Source of the DNA: Promethearchaeia archaeon
Lineage (GTDB): Archaea > Asgardarchaeota > Lokiarchaeia > Sigyniarchaeales > SOKP01
Assembly (NCBI GenBank): GCA_029856295.1
Contig: JAHQWS010000306.1
Span: 1 to 15,566, forward strand
Reading direction: 5' to 3'
Length of the DNA stretch: 15,566 bases
This document shows, one piece after another, positions 6,890 to 13,488 of this stretch (the stretch's first letter is position 1; every line of letters begins with the position of its first letter). The position numbers and the translations under genes are program-made. The notes under the pieces are model-generated. The model had not been told where the DNA came from. It was given only the letters and a program-made list of their open reading frames with translations, and ran no database searches.

Positions 6890-9157
6890 TCACTGCTTAG
6901 ACATCTCAGCAAGGAATCGAACATTCTCATCCTCGCGCTCTTGCGAAGGTGATCTGTAGCGAGGTAATTCTACATCGACTCTTTTAATTGTACCAGTAAA
7001 TTTAAAGGGTGCTTTGTAATCCTCAGTGACGGGTGAGAGTCCATCTTTCCCAATGTCTAATCCTGTTGATGAGATCATTCGCAACACATATGGTACTGAG
7101 ATCGACCCACACTCCTCACCATTTATTGAAAGGATAATAGTGCCAGTTCGGCCGTCCCGCACGAATCTTACTCCGAATGTGCATTTCCCAATGGGCACAA
7201 TCCGATCGGAATGTACTACATGATGCTCTGTAAAGATATTATAATCGAATACCATTCGATTATCTTTAATGTACCAACTGAAACCTACATTTTGGGTTCC
7301 TTGTGCGATAAGTACCCCTTCTGTACTGTCATTAGGGCGCTCCACTTCGGCAGTCATCACCCAGGTGCGGTTTCCGAGTGCCGGAGCTACCTCAGCAGGT
7401 AAATGGCTGATTGGCGGGTGATAAGTATAGCGACGATTAGCATGAGGAGTTCCGGGTCGAAATACAGCCCTAAAAAGCTCAATATTCCGGTCATCAAGAG
7501 GAAGTACTCCATGCCGACCAGCTTCTATCCACCATAGATCAATTAACTCTCGTAATTTTTTAGGATGTTCGGTAGCTAAGTTATGGCACTCTGAAAAGTC
7601 CTCATCCAAGTGATATAGCTCCCACTCATCGTCCTTATAGGGTTCACCCTTAGTATGATAGGTAACCGCTTTCCAGCCATTGGTCCAAATGCCTCTGTGA
7701 CCAAACATCTCAAAATATTGCACATTTTTCTGAGTAGGTACGTTTGATGCATCAAAAGTATAGGCCATCGATGTGCCAGAGATTGGGATTTGATCAATAC
7801 CTTTATAATTTGAAGGGGGCTCTATATCAAGAATCTCGAGAATAGAGGGTACAATGTCGGTGACAAAATGGAATTGATTACGGATGCCACCACGATCTTG
7901 TATGCGTTTTGGCCAATGGATAATTAGTGGATCGCGAACCCCGCCTCCAAAAGTATTCTGCTTATACCATTTCAGTGGTGTGTTTCCTGCTTGTGCCCAG
8001 CCCCATGGAATATTGGAATGGCTGTGAGGTCCACCAATCTCGTCCAACCTTTCTTGGATGGCATTAATGTCCTCCATTACTCCATTGAAGAATTTAAACT
8101 CATCCATAACACCAGTGGAGCCTCCTTCCTGGCTAGCTCCATTGTCGGAAAGTAACACAAAGATAGTATTATCAAGCTCACCTAACGCCTCAAGAAAGGA
8201 GATTAATCTCCCAATCTGATGGTCAGTGTGATCTAAAAAGCCAGCAAAGGCCTCTTGTAGCCGTAGCGCAAACTTTTTCTGGTTCTCGGACAATCTATCC
8301 CAACGACGAACTCCTTTGTTGCGAGGAGCCAGCTTAGTGCCAGGTGGTATGATACCCATCTCAAGTTGTCTCTTATACCATTCCTCCCTAGTAGCATCCC
8401 AACCAGCGTCAAAACGACCACGGTACTTCTCAATGAATTTTCGTGGTGCTTGGTGGGGTGCATGGGTAGCGCCGAATGCAAGATATAGGAAAAAAGGCTG
8501 GTTGGGCCATATAGACTTCTGGTCACGGATAAGGGCCATTGATTGGTCAACAAGATCCTCGCTGATATGGTAGCCCTCTTCGGGTCCATAGGGTGGGTCG
8601 ATGGGATGATTATCACAGGTCAGCTCGGGAAAAAACTGGTCTGTCTCACCTTGCATAAAACCATAAAAGCGATCGAAGCCCCGCTGAAGAGGCCAGTTTT
8701 CAAATGGTCCGGCAGGTGATGCTTCCATCATCGGTGTAAGATGCCACTTACCCACCGCAAACGTTGCATAACCTTCTTCGCGCAAAATTTCCGCAATGGT
8801 GGTCGCGTGAGGCGTGATATATCCCCGCATATGTGGAAAGCCAGAGTCAAAATTAGAAACTGCCCGCATACCAACGGTATGGTGATTACGACCGGTTAGT
8901 AAACACGCCCTCGTGGGGGAACATAGAGCAGTAGTGTGGAAGTTTGTATACCGCAAGCCTCCTTCAGCTAGCCGGTTAATATTCGGTGTCTCGATGCTAG
9001 AGCCATAGCAACCAAAATGAGCAAAACCAGTGTCATCTAAGAGGATAATAACTACATTTGGTTTGCCTTCTTCTGACCACTTTGGAGCAGGCCACCATGG
9101 GATCGACTTATCATAAGTACGGCCGATCACTCCCTCAAACGGTTCTTTTTTATCCAT
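6890..9157 (-). CDS. Cys-type arylsulfatase family enzyme, probably acquired
   Basis: A 755-residue type I sulfatase predicted to hydrolyse sulfate esters after its key Cys is converted to formylglycine. Visible residues: metal ligands D41-D42 in LLDDTG; C79-S-P-T-R with downstream GR at 89-90, the signature of a modified cysteine; K137 and H139 in GKWHL; H232 in THAPH; D338-N339-G340; K399 in the WYK preceding GGGVRDP. About 585-735 forms an extra C-terminal beta-rich domain, as in long bacterial enzymes of the mycobacterial AtsA/AtsD kind. There is no N-terminal signal peptide, so it appears cytoplasmic. No maturase gene is in the window. Base composition is clearly foreign: three 60-base lines I counted inside it (starting 6901, 8281, 8341) have 30, 32 and 28 G+C, against 20 in a line of the next gene (9481). 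GTGA 6 bases before the ATG (9164-9167) acts as ribosome site. Confidence 0.93.
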   Translation of the reverse strand: MDKKEPFEGVIGRTYDKSIPWWPAPKWSEEGKPNVVIILLDDTGFAHFGCYGSSIETPNINRLAEGGLRYTNFHTTALCSPTRACLLTGRNHHTVGMRAVSNFDSGFPHMRGYITPHATTIAEILREEGYATFAVGKWHLTPMMEASPAGPFENWPLQRGFDRFYGFMQGETDQFFPELTCDNHPIDPPYGPEEGYHISEDLVDQSMALIRDQKSIWPNQPFFLYLAFGATHAPHQAPRKFIEKYRGRFDAGWDATREEWYKRQLEMGIIPPGTKLAPRNKGVRRWDRLSENQKKFALRLQEAFAGFLDHTDHQIGRLISFLEALGELDNTIFVLLSDNGASQEGGSTGVMDEFKFFNGVMEDINAIQERLDEIGGPHSHSNIPWGWAQAGNTPLKWYKQNTFGGGVRDPLIIHWPKRIQDRGGIRNQFHFVTDIVPSILEILDIEPPSNYKGIDQIPISGTSMAYTFDASNVPTQKNVQYFEMFGHRGIWTNGWKAVTYHTKGEPYKDDEWELYHLDEDFSECHNLATEHPKKLRELIDLWWIEAGRHGVLPLDDRNIELFRAVFRPGTPHANRRYTYHPPISHLPAEVAPALGNRTWVMTAEVERPNDSTEGVLIAQGTQNVGFSWYIKDNRMVFDYNIFTEHHVVHSDRIVPIGKCTFGVRFVRDGRTGTIILSINGEECGSISVPYVLRMISSTGLDIGKDGLSPVTEDYKAPFKFTGTIKRVDVELPRYRSPSQEREDENVRFLAEMSKQ

Positions 9158-9254
9158 ATATCTTCACTTCTTTTAATCAAACTCTGATAGATTTATTAAT
9201 TATCTTGATTTTCGATGGAATTTTTTAATGATTGATACTAATATTTCATATTAT

Positions 9255-9277
9255 ACTATTTAACATTTTTTAATAGT
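9255..9277. repeat. Small inverted repeat between the sulfatase and DUF362 genes
   Basis: ACTATT at 9255-9260 and AATAGT at 9272-9277 form a six-base stem with an 11-base T-rich loop, just past the DUF362 gene stop at 9290. It may help end that transcript, but no T run follows it on the minus strand, so the role is uncertain. The rest of the 132-base gap shows nothing else definite. Confidence 0.25.
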
Positions 9278-9289
9278 TAATTCAATCCC

Positions 9290-10522
9290 CTAATCTTCTT
9301 TTTTCTCAATACTTACTTCAATTAATTCATAATCTCTAAAACCTAATCCAATTTCTTCTGCTGCTTCCAACTGGAGCTCCCAATGTTTTGATGGTATTCC
9401 TTCGAGATTTAGATCAATTTCTTTTATTTCTCTATTATAGCGAGGAATGTAAGAAAACCATTCAGTATTATTCCCTTTTGGAAGATTTTTAATATCTCCT
9501 AGTATTGAGTAGGGATTCATTTCTGAAAGGTGGACAAGATCAACACATGCTTGATCTAAAGCAACAGGATCCAAAGATGATAAGATGCCTATATCTGGAA
9601 TTAGATTTACATCACTGCCCCCTGTACAGTCGCATTGCCACGTAATATCGATTGCGTAATTAATATAGAAAATTTTCTCTTTTCCAAAAAAATCAACTAC
9701 TCCAACTGCGTTGTCAATCATCTGTAAAATAAATTCTTCTCTTGTTGATTCTCCGATATCAATAGCATTATTTTTACATACAGATTGACACATATAGCAG
9801 AGTTGGCATTTCGCTTCATCACGACATATTTTGCCATTTTCATCCTCACTTAAAGCATTAGTAGGACAAATCCTTAGACAAACTTCATAATCCGAAATAG
9901 GTGCCTCTACGTTAAATTCAAATTTTTTACCAGTATGAGCTTCTACTTTTCCTCCTTTAGATACACACCCTATCCCAAGATTCTTAATAGCACCTCCAAA
10001 TCCCGCACCTATATGCCCCTTAAAATGAGATGCTAATATTATTTTATCAAATTCTCTTAAACGTCCGGCAACAGAAACTTCATTAAATTTTTTTCCATTT
10101 ATTTTTTGTCTCTGTATATCGATTCCCTCTGGACCATCTAACATAATTATTGGCGCTCCCATGGTTTCTTCAGTATAACCATGCATTAAGGCCACATCCA
10201 AATATTCTTTCTCAGTTGCACGACCGCTATATTCCGTATGAACTCCAGTAAATTCTTCAGGTGCCCCCCATCCACAAGATTCCGCGACATAAGGAGTAGC
10301 ACCTAATTGTTTAACATAATCACATAAAAATCTAATATAGGAGGGGCGGATATACCGAGTATTTTCTAAAGCTCCAAAATGAGTTTTAATAACTACTTTA
10401 TCATTAGCTTTTATTTTTTCTTCAATGTCTAACTGCTTAAGGGCTAAAGGGCCCTTGAACTTACTCATACTCTCTTGATGGGTATGAGTTCGAGCCGTAA
10501 AAAAATATACTTTAGATTTCAA
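9290..10522 (-). CDS. DUF362 protein with an embedded ferredoxin-type iron-sulfur motif
   Basis: A 410-residue member of the DUF362 family, whose biochemical role is not established. The N-terminal part (about 1-205) includes KVVIKTHFGALENTRYIRP and the glycine-rich GHIGAGFGGAIKNLGIGC (169-186), both typical of the family. A ferredoxin segment at about 213-254 has the complete motif C239-xx-C242-xx-C245-xxx-C249. The other half is degenerate, with only C215-xxx-C219-P and C233, so one [4Fe-4S] cluster is likely and a second uncertain. A later CDC at 297-299 followed by GGSD is also family-like. The start must be TTG at 10522: a stop lies two codons further upstream, the first ATG is residue 19, and the family strand begins before it. 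GTGA at 10529-10532, 6 bases before the TTG, supports this. Cytoplasmic, probably a redox protein. Confidence 0.87.
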   Translation of the reverse strand: MKSKVYFFTARTHTHQESMSKFKGPLALKQLDIEEKIKANDKVVIKTHFGALENTRYIRPSYIRFLCDYVKQLGATPYVAESCGWGAPEEFTGVHTEYSGRATEKEYLDVALMHGYTEETMGAPIIMLDGPEGIDIQRQKINGKKFNEVSVAGRLREFDKIILASHFKGHIGAGFGGAIKNLGIGCVSKGGKVEAHTGKKFEFNVEAPISDYEVCLRICPTNALSEDENGKICRDEAKCQLCYMCQSVCKNNAIDIGESTREEFILQMIDNAVGVVDFFGKEKIFYINYAIDITWQCDCTGGSDVNLIPDIGILSSLDPVALDQACVDLVHLSEMNPYSILGDIKNLPKGNNTEWFSYIPRYNREIKEIDLNLEGIPSKHWELQLEAAEEIGLGFRDYELIEVSIEKKED

Positions 10523-10590
10523 TAATTTTCACTTTATAAATTTTCGATTTTAAATTGTACAAGTAGAATGTTTTTTTTATAATTGTTATT

Positions 10591-10606
10591 AATGTAAATT
10601 TACATT
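10591..10606. promoter_or_regulatory. 16-base perfect palindrome in a divergent intergenic region
   Basis: AATGTAAATTTACATT is its own reverse complement and lies between the divergent DUF362 and zinc-ribbon genes, 69 bases from one start and 80 from the other. It could be the operator of a dimeric regulator. Chance is a real alternative: at about 30% G+C roughly one such palindrome is expected in a window this size by my estimate, so position is the main argument. Confidence 0.3.
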
Positions 10607-10650
10607 TTCAATAATTATTTTAGCTTTACTTTATTCTAATACTAAAATAA

Positions 10651-10661
10651 ATTAATATAAA
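10651..10661 (+). promoter_or_regulatory. TATA-like box upstream of the zinc-ribbon gene
   Basis: AATATAAA at 10654-10661 lies about 28 bases before the ATG at 10686, so the predicted transcript would start almost at the start codon. The lack of a Shine-Dalgarno before this ATG is consistent with a leaderless message. Confidence 0.42.
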
Positions 10662-10685
10662 ACAAAAAATTGGAAAAAAAAGCAC

Positions 10686-10916
10686 ATGGCCCGTTGCCCA
10701 GAGTGTGCCGGAAAGATGGAATATGAGAGTGCCACTAAATCACTGATTTGCGGTTCTTGTGGATTATCTTTGAAGCGATCAGAATTAGATGATTACTGGA
10801 AAAAGATCAAACGACAAAATATCGATGGTGATGATGAATATTCCCAGAAAAAGGCTCGTAGAAAAGATTGGTTAGAATGGTACTCAAAAAGTAAAGCTGA
10901 AAAGGAGAAATATTAG
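10686..10916 (+). CDS. Small zinc-ribbon protein
   Basis: A 76-residue protein with one four-cysteine zinc ribbon: C4-PE-C7 and C22-GS-C25, separated by 14 residues. The knuckles resemble the TFIIB-type zinc ribbon of archaeal transcription proteins. The remaining 45 residues are highly charged and probably helical, with aromatic and basic residues (YWKKIKRQ, KKARRKDWLEWY) that could contact nucleic acid or a protein partner. It is too short to be a complete TFB. It stands alone on the plus strand between two minus-strand genes, so its neighbours say little about its role. The start is the only ATG before the first cysteine. Confidence 0.78.
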   Translation: MARCPECAGKMEYESATKSLICGSCGLSLKRSELDDYWKKIKRQNIDGDDEYSQKKARRKDWLEWYSKSKAEKEKY

Positions 10917-11042
10917 AATCTTTATTTTCCCTTTCAAAAGATATGTGAGATTAGTCAACATTCTTCAATATAAAATAAGAAAGAAGATTTTAGTTAATTT
11001 ATTGTCCAATTTTTAGGATTAAAGCCTATTCTTAGGTAGTTT
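10917..11042. terminator. Convergent intergenic region with terminator-like T runs
   Basis: The zinc-ribbon gene and the Orc1-like gene end toward each other here. TTTATTTTCCCTTT (about 10921-10934) would serve the plus strand. The A-rich stretch 10967-10992 reads as a T-rich stretch on the minus strand. TAGG at 11014-11017 and 11033-11036 can both pair with CCTA at 11025-11028, giving two alternative weak hairpins near the minus-strand gene end. No gene is visible. Confidence 0.35.
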
Positions 11043-12233
11043 TTAAATAAATTTCTTTTCAAACAAATCTTCAAGTAATTCTTCTAATTTTCTTGGTGGG
11101 ATATCTAATAGTGTAATTTTAAGATGTCTCCCTCGTTGTGCATCTTCAATTCGAACGGTCTTAGATGCAATTATTTTTAGGTTTCTCAGTTGGCGGACAT
11201 ATTTCCTATAGCTCATTTTAACGTGAGGTTGAATTGAATAACTCTCACATACCGCTTCATATTCTTCAAACGCATCATCCACTAATGTATATGGTTCATC
11301 ATTATTGATGAGAGTTCTTACAATTCCATAGAGCGCAAGAAGTTCTTGCTCATTCAATTGATCAATAATATCCCCTCTAAAGGTAGAATATACTTCATTA
11401 GCAGCTTCTCTTATCATATCCGCAGATATTCGATTTAAACCTTCCTTGTCTGCATATAACCCGCCTTTTCTTAAAATCTCGATTCCATGCCTCATATTTT
11501 TGTTTTCTACTACAATTTGGCTTATCATGGCCAAAATATCATCATTGACTACGTTTTCTTTAAGCGCTATTTCGCTTCGATATTGTAAAATTAAATTAGA
11601 ATCATCAAAATCATAAGGTTTTAGTATAATTTTCTCGTTTAATCGGCTGAGAATTCTCTCTGTTTCTATTACCATCCAGTCTTTAACCCTTGAAACTAAT
11701 AAAATTGATAATTTTGCGTTATGATGTCCGAAAGTTTCCGCAATATCCAAAAAAGCTAAAACATCTTCAGATTTTAATAGCTGGACTTCATCAATTACTA
11801 AGAACATATATGCACCATCATTGATCAGTTTGGTTAAAATGAGTTTTAAAGCCTCATCATCAGAAAAACCTCTTCCAGAACCGTGAGTATATTTGGCTAA
11901 TAATTCTCTTATTATTTTTGATTTGCTCCTGAAATTAATACAGTTGTAGTATTCGATAAAAAGATTTACGTCTTTTTCCAAGGCAATTCTTCTAAAATTT
12001 TTTCCAAAATACTTTGCTGTAACGGTTTTTCCGACTCCACCTTTCCCTAACAATAAGCAGTTAATTGATGGAGGCTCTTTTTCTTCTAAAATTCTTCTAT
12101 AATTATAAATTAATGATTTAATTACCTCATCACGGCAATATAATTTTGGCGGAACATAACTTAAATCAAGAGATCCTGCTTGTCTAAAGACACTTTGTTG
12201 ACCAAATTCCCTCCTAAAGGCATCCTCGTCCAT
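11043..12233 (-). CDS. Orc1/Cdc6-like AAA+ ATPase with C-terminal winged helix
   Basis: A 396-residue AAA+ protein of the Orc1/Cdc6 group, which bind origins and recruit the MCM helicase; some paralogues instead serve plasmids or regulation. The N-terminus has the lead-in LSYVPPKLYCRDEVI (about 24-38). The Walker A is G63-KGGVGKT (63-70), Walker B is FLVIDEVQ (144-151, with D148 and E149), R197 in ILSRL is a candidate arginine finger, and R248 in NMRHGIEILRKGG a candidate sensor 2. Residues about 290-378 fit a winged helix, including YVRQLRNLKIIASK and RGRHLKITL. The P-loop reads KGGVGKT, where Orc1/Cdc6 proteins normally have a PGTGKT-like loop. Length agrees with archaeal Orc1/Cdc6 (about 400). 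It is divergent from the transporter gene across a 245-base AT-rich gap. A TniB-like or other AAA+ role is less likely because of the winged-helix tail. Confidence 0.82.
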   Translation of the reverse strand: MDEDAFRREFGQQSVFRQAGSLDLSYVPPKLYCRDEVIKSLIYNYRRILEEKEPPSINCLLLGKGGVGKTVTAKYFGKNFRRIALEKDVNLFIEYYNCINFRSKSKIIRELLAKYTHGSGRGFSDDEALKLILTKLINDGAYMFLVIDEVQLLKSEDVLAFLDIAETFGHHNAKLSILLVSRVKDWMVIETERILSRLNEKIILKPYDFDDSNLILQYRSEIALKENVVNDDILAMISQIVVENKNMRHGIEILRKGGLYADKEGLNRISADMIREAANEVYSTFRGDIIDQLNEQELLALYGIVRTLINNDEPYTLVDDAFEEYEAVCESYSIQPHVKMSYRKYVRQLRNLKIIASKTVRIEDAQRGRHLKITLLDIPPRKLEELLEDLFEKKFI

Positions 12234-12258
12234 TATTGTTCATATCGCGGATATTAAT

Positions 12259-12270
12259 TATTTAAATATC
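12259..12270 (-). promoter_or_regulatory. TATA-like box upstream of the Orc1-like gene
   Basis: On the minus strand the element reads GATATTTAAATA. Standard spacing places the transcription start near 12238, only about five bases before the ATG at 12233. No Shine-Dalgarno precedes that ATG, so a near-leaderless message is likely. Confidence 0.42.
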
Positions 12271-12296
12271 AATTTATAATAAAATATAGAACATTT

Positions 12297-12418
12297 AAAG
12301 TTTAAACTTTCTTATAAATATGGATAATTGTTATTTATCTATTAATTAAAGAAATAATTCTTGTATATAAAGTTAAAACATTAGTCCACGCTTAACCTAC
12401 TTTTTCGAAAAGTTAAAA
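12297..12418. repeat. Three AAAGTTWAAA repeats in the gap beside the Orc1-like gene
   Basis: AAAGTTTAAACTTT at 12297-12310 is a perfect 14-base palindrome. AAAGTTAAAA occurs at 12369-12378 and again at 12409-12418. The last copy overlaps an inverted repeat ACTTTT-TCG-AAAAGT at about 12399-12413. A short less AT-rich stretch, GTCCACGCTTAACC, lies between the second and third copies. These could be binding sites for a regulator or replication initiator. The words are low in complexity, so chance is a serious alternative, and they do not resemble the G-rich ORB element of known archaeal origins. Confidence 0.3.
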
Positions 12419-12478
12419 ATCTATAATTTTTTTTACATTTTAACGGTATTATTAAAAATTTAAGGAACTTTCTTAATC

Positions 12479-13450
12479 ATGAATGATTTATTTATTGCAT
12501 TATTAACTTTCTATTTGGTTATTGCTATTGGATATCTTTTTGGAAGAGCTTTTAAGAATAAAAATAAAGAAATAGGAAATTATTTGTCTTTTATTCTTTT
12601 ATTTATACTCGCACCTCCTTTGGTGTTATTTGCTTTTCTTTTGCCAAATCAATCTCTAAATACATCAGCAATCCTTAATATTATTATATTTCAAATCATC
12701 TTAGTGTTCGCAACTCAATTCGTAGCATATCTTCTCATCATTAGGAAAAAAGGGAAAGAATATAATCAAAGAAAAGGATCAATTTTAAGTGTAGTAGCTT
12801 TTCCAAATGCATTTCTTTTTCCATTACCAATAGTTTTGAGTTTATTTGGATATGAATACATTATAGTGTTAATAATATTTTCTTTATCGGCGCAGATATT
12901 AAGAAGCACATTATTAACTTACCAATGTATATATTATGGGAAAAACAAATTAAAGACCTATATAGACAATTTAAAAGAGATGCTTACTTTTCCGCCAACT
13001 ATAGCCTTATTTATAGGTATAATATTAAATCTCCTTGGTGTTAGACTTACTCAAGAAATTTTTATAACGATTAATGAAATTCTTTCAAGAATCACTTCTA
13101 TCATAGGAGCGATAATTATAGGTGTATTACTTGTTAAGTTTGATTTTAGCAAGCTTCGTGAATTTATTAAAGATAAAGATTTTATTATGGTTTTATTTAT
13201 CAGAGTAGGATTTTCCTCTATTCTTTTTTTAGTACTTACACAATTTCTAAAATTTCCTGCAGAAATTAGTCAAATCGTTCTTATCATTCTATTGCTCTTA
13301 TTTGTTGATCCTCCCGCCGTCTCTAATGTAGCCTATGCGGAATATTTTGAATTAGATTATGAATTTTCGGGTTTCTGTGTATTTACTATTACAATAATGG
13401 CAATTATTTATGTCCCAATATTTATATTCTTAGGGCTATGGCTCTTTTGA
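12479..13450 (+). CDS. AEC (auxin efflux carrier) family transporter
   Basis: A 323-residue integral membrane protein with about ten hydrophobic segments, at roughly 3-21, 36-55, 63-87, 103-123, 126-147, 172-190, 205-220, 236-256, 262-282 and 299-322. This fits the AEC/MleP-like family (usually 300-320 residues), whose members move organic acids such as malate or malonate; the substrate cannot be read from sequence. Supporting features are the helix-breaking FPNAFLFPLPIV at 108-119, in the position of the family's Asn/Pro-containing broken helix, and VDPPAVSNVAYAEY at 276-289, equivalent to the PPAxxN segment in the ninth helix. It lies on the plus strand, divergent from the Orc1-like gene and convergent with the recombinase gene. 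No clear Shine-Dalgarno is present; a TATA-like element around 12421-12428 is possible but weak. Confidence 0.85.
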   Translation: MNDLFIALLTFYLVIAIGYLFGRAFKNKNKEIGNYLSFILLFILAPPLVLFAFLLPNQSLNTSAILNIIIFQIILVFATQFVAYLLIIRKKGKEYNQRKGSILSVVAFPNAFLFPLPIVLSLFGYEYIIVLIIFSLSAQILRSTLLTYQCIYYGKNKLKTYIDNLKEMLTFPPTIALFIGIILNLLGVRLTQEIFITINEILSRITSIIGAIIIGVLLVKFDFSKLREFIKDKDFIMVLFIRVGFSSILFLVLTQFLKFPAEISQIVLIILLLLFVDPPAVSNVAYAEYFELDYEFSGFCVFTITIMAIIYVPIFIFLGLWLF

Positions 13451-13462
13451 GAGTATATACTC
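13451..13462. repeat. 12-base palindrome right after the transporter stop
   Basis: GAGTATATACTC starts at the base after the TGA and can fold as a four-pair hairpin with a four-base loop. It lies in the 38-base convergent gap between the transporter and recombinase genes. It may contribute to termination, but no T run follows. Confidence 0.25.
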
Positions 13463-13488
13463 CCGTTAATTAAAGCATTAAATGAAAT

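Noticed and set aside
7026..8573. Several open frames opposite the sulfatase gene (for example 7026-7223, 7211-7402, 8316-8573 on the plus strand)
   Set aside because: They lie wholly within a strongly supported sulfatase gene, show no family resemblance, and are the usual by-product of its higher G+C and codon pattern.
8233..8616. A 127-residue minus-strand frame inside the sulfatase gene
   Set aside because: It is an out-of-phase frame over the conserved sulfatase core, with low-likelihood protein composition and no own promoter or ribosome site.
12234..12478. Canonical archaeal ORB or mini-ORB origin repeats
   Set aside because: No G-rich ORB core is present; the repeats found are AT-only words, so I report only a possible non-standard region.
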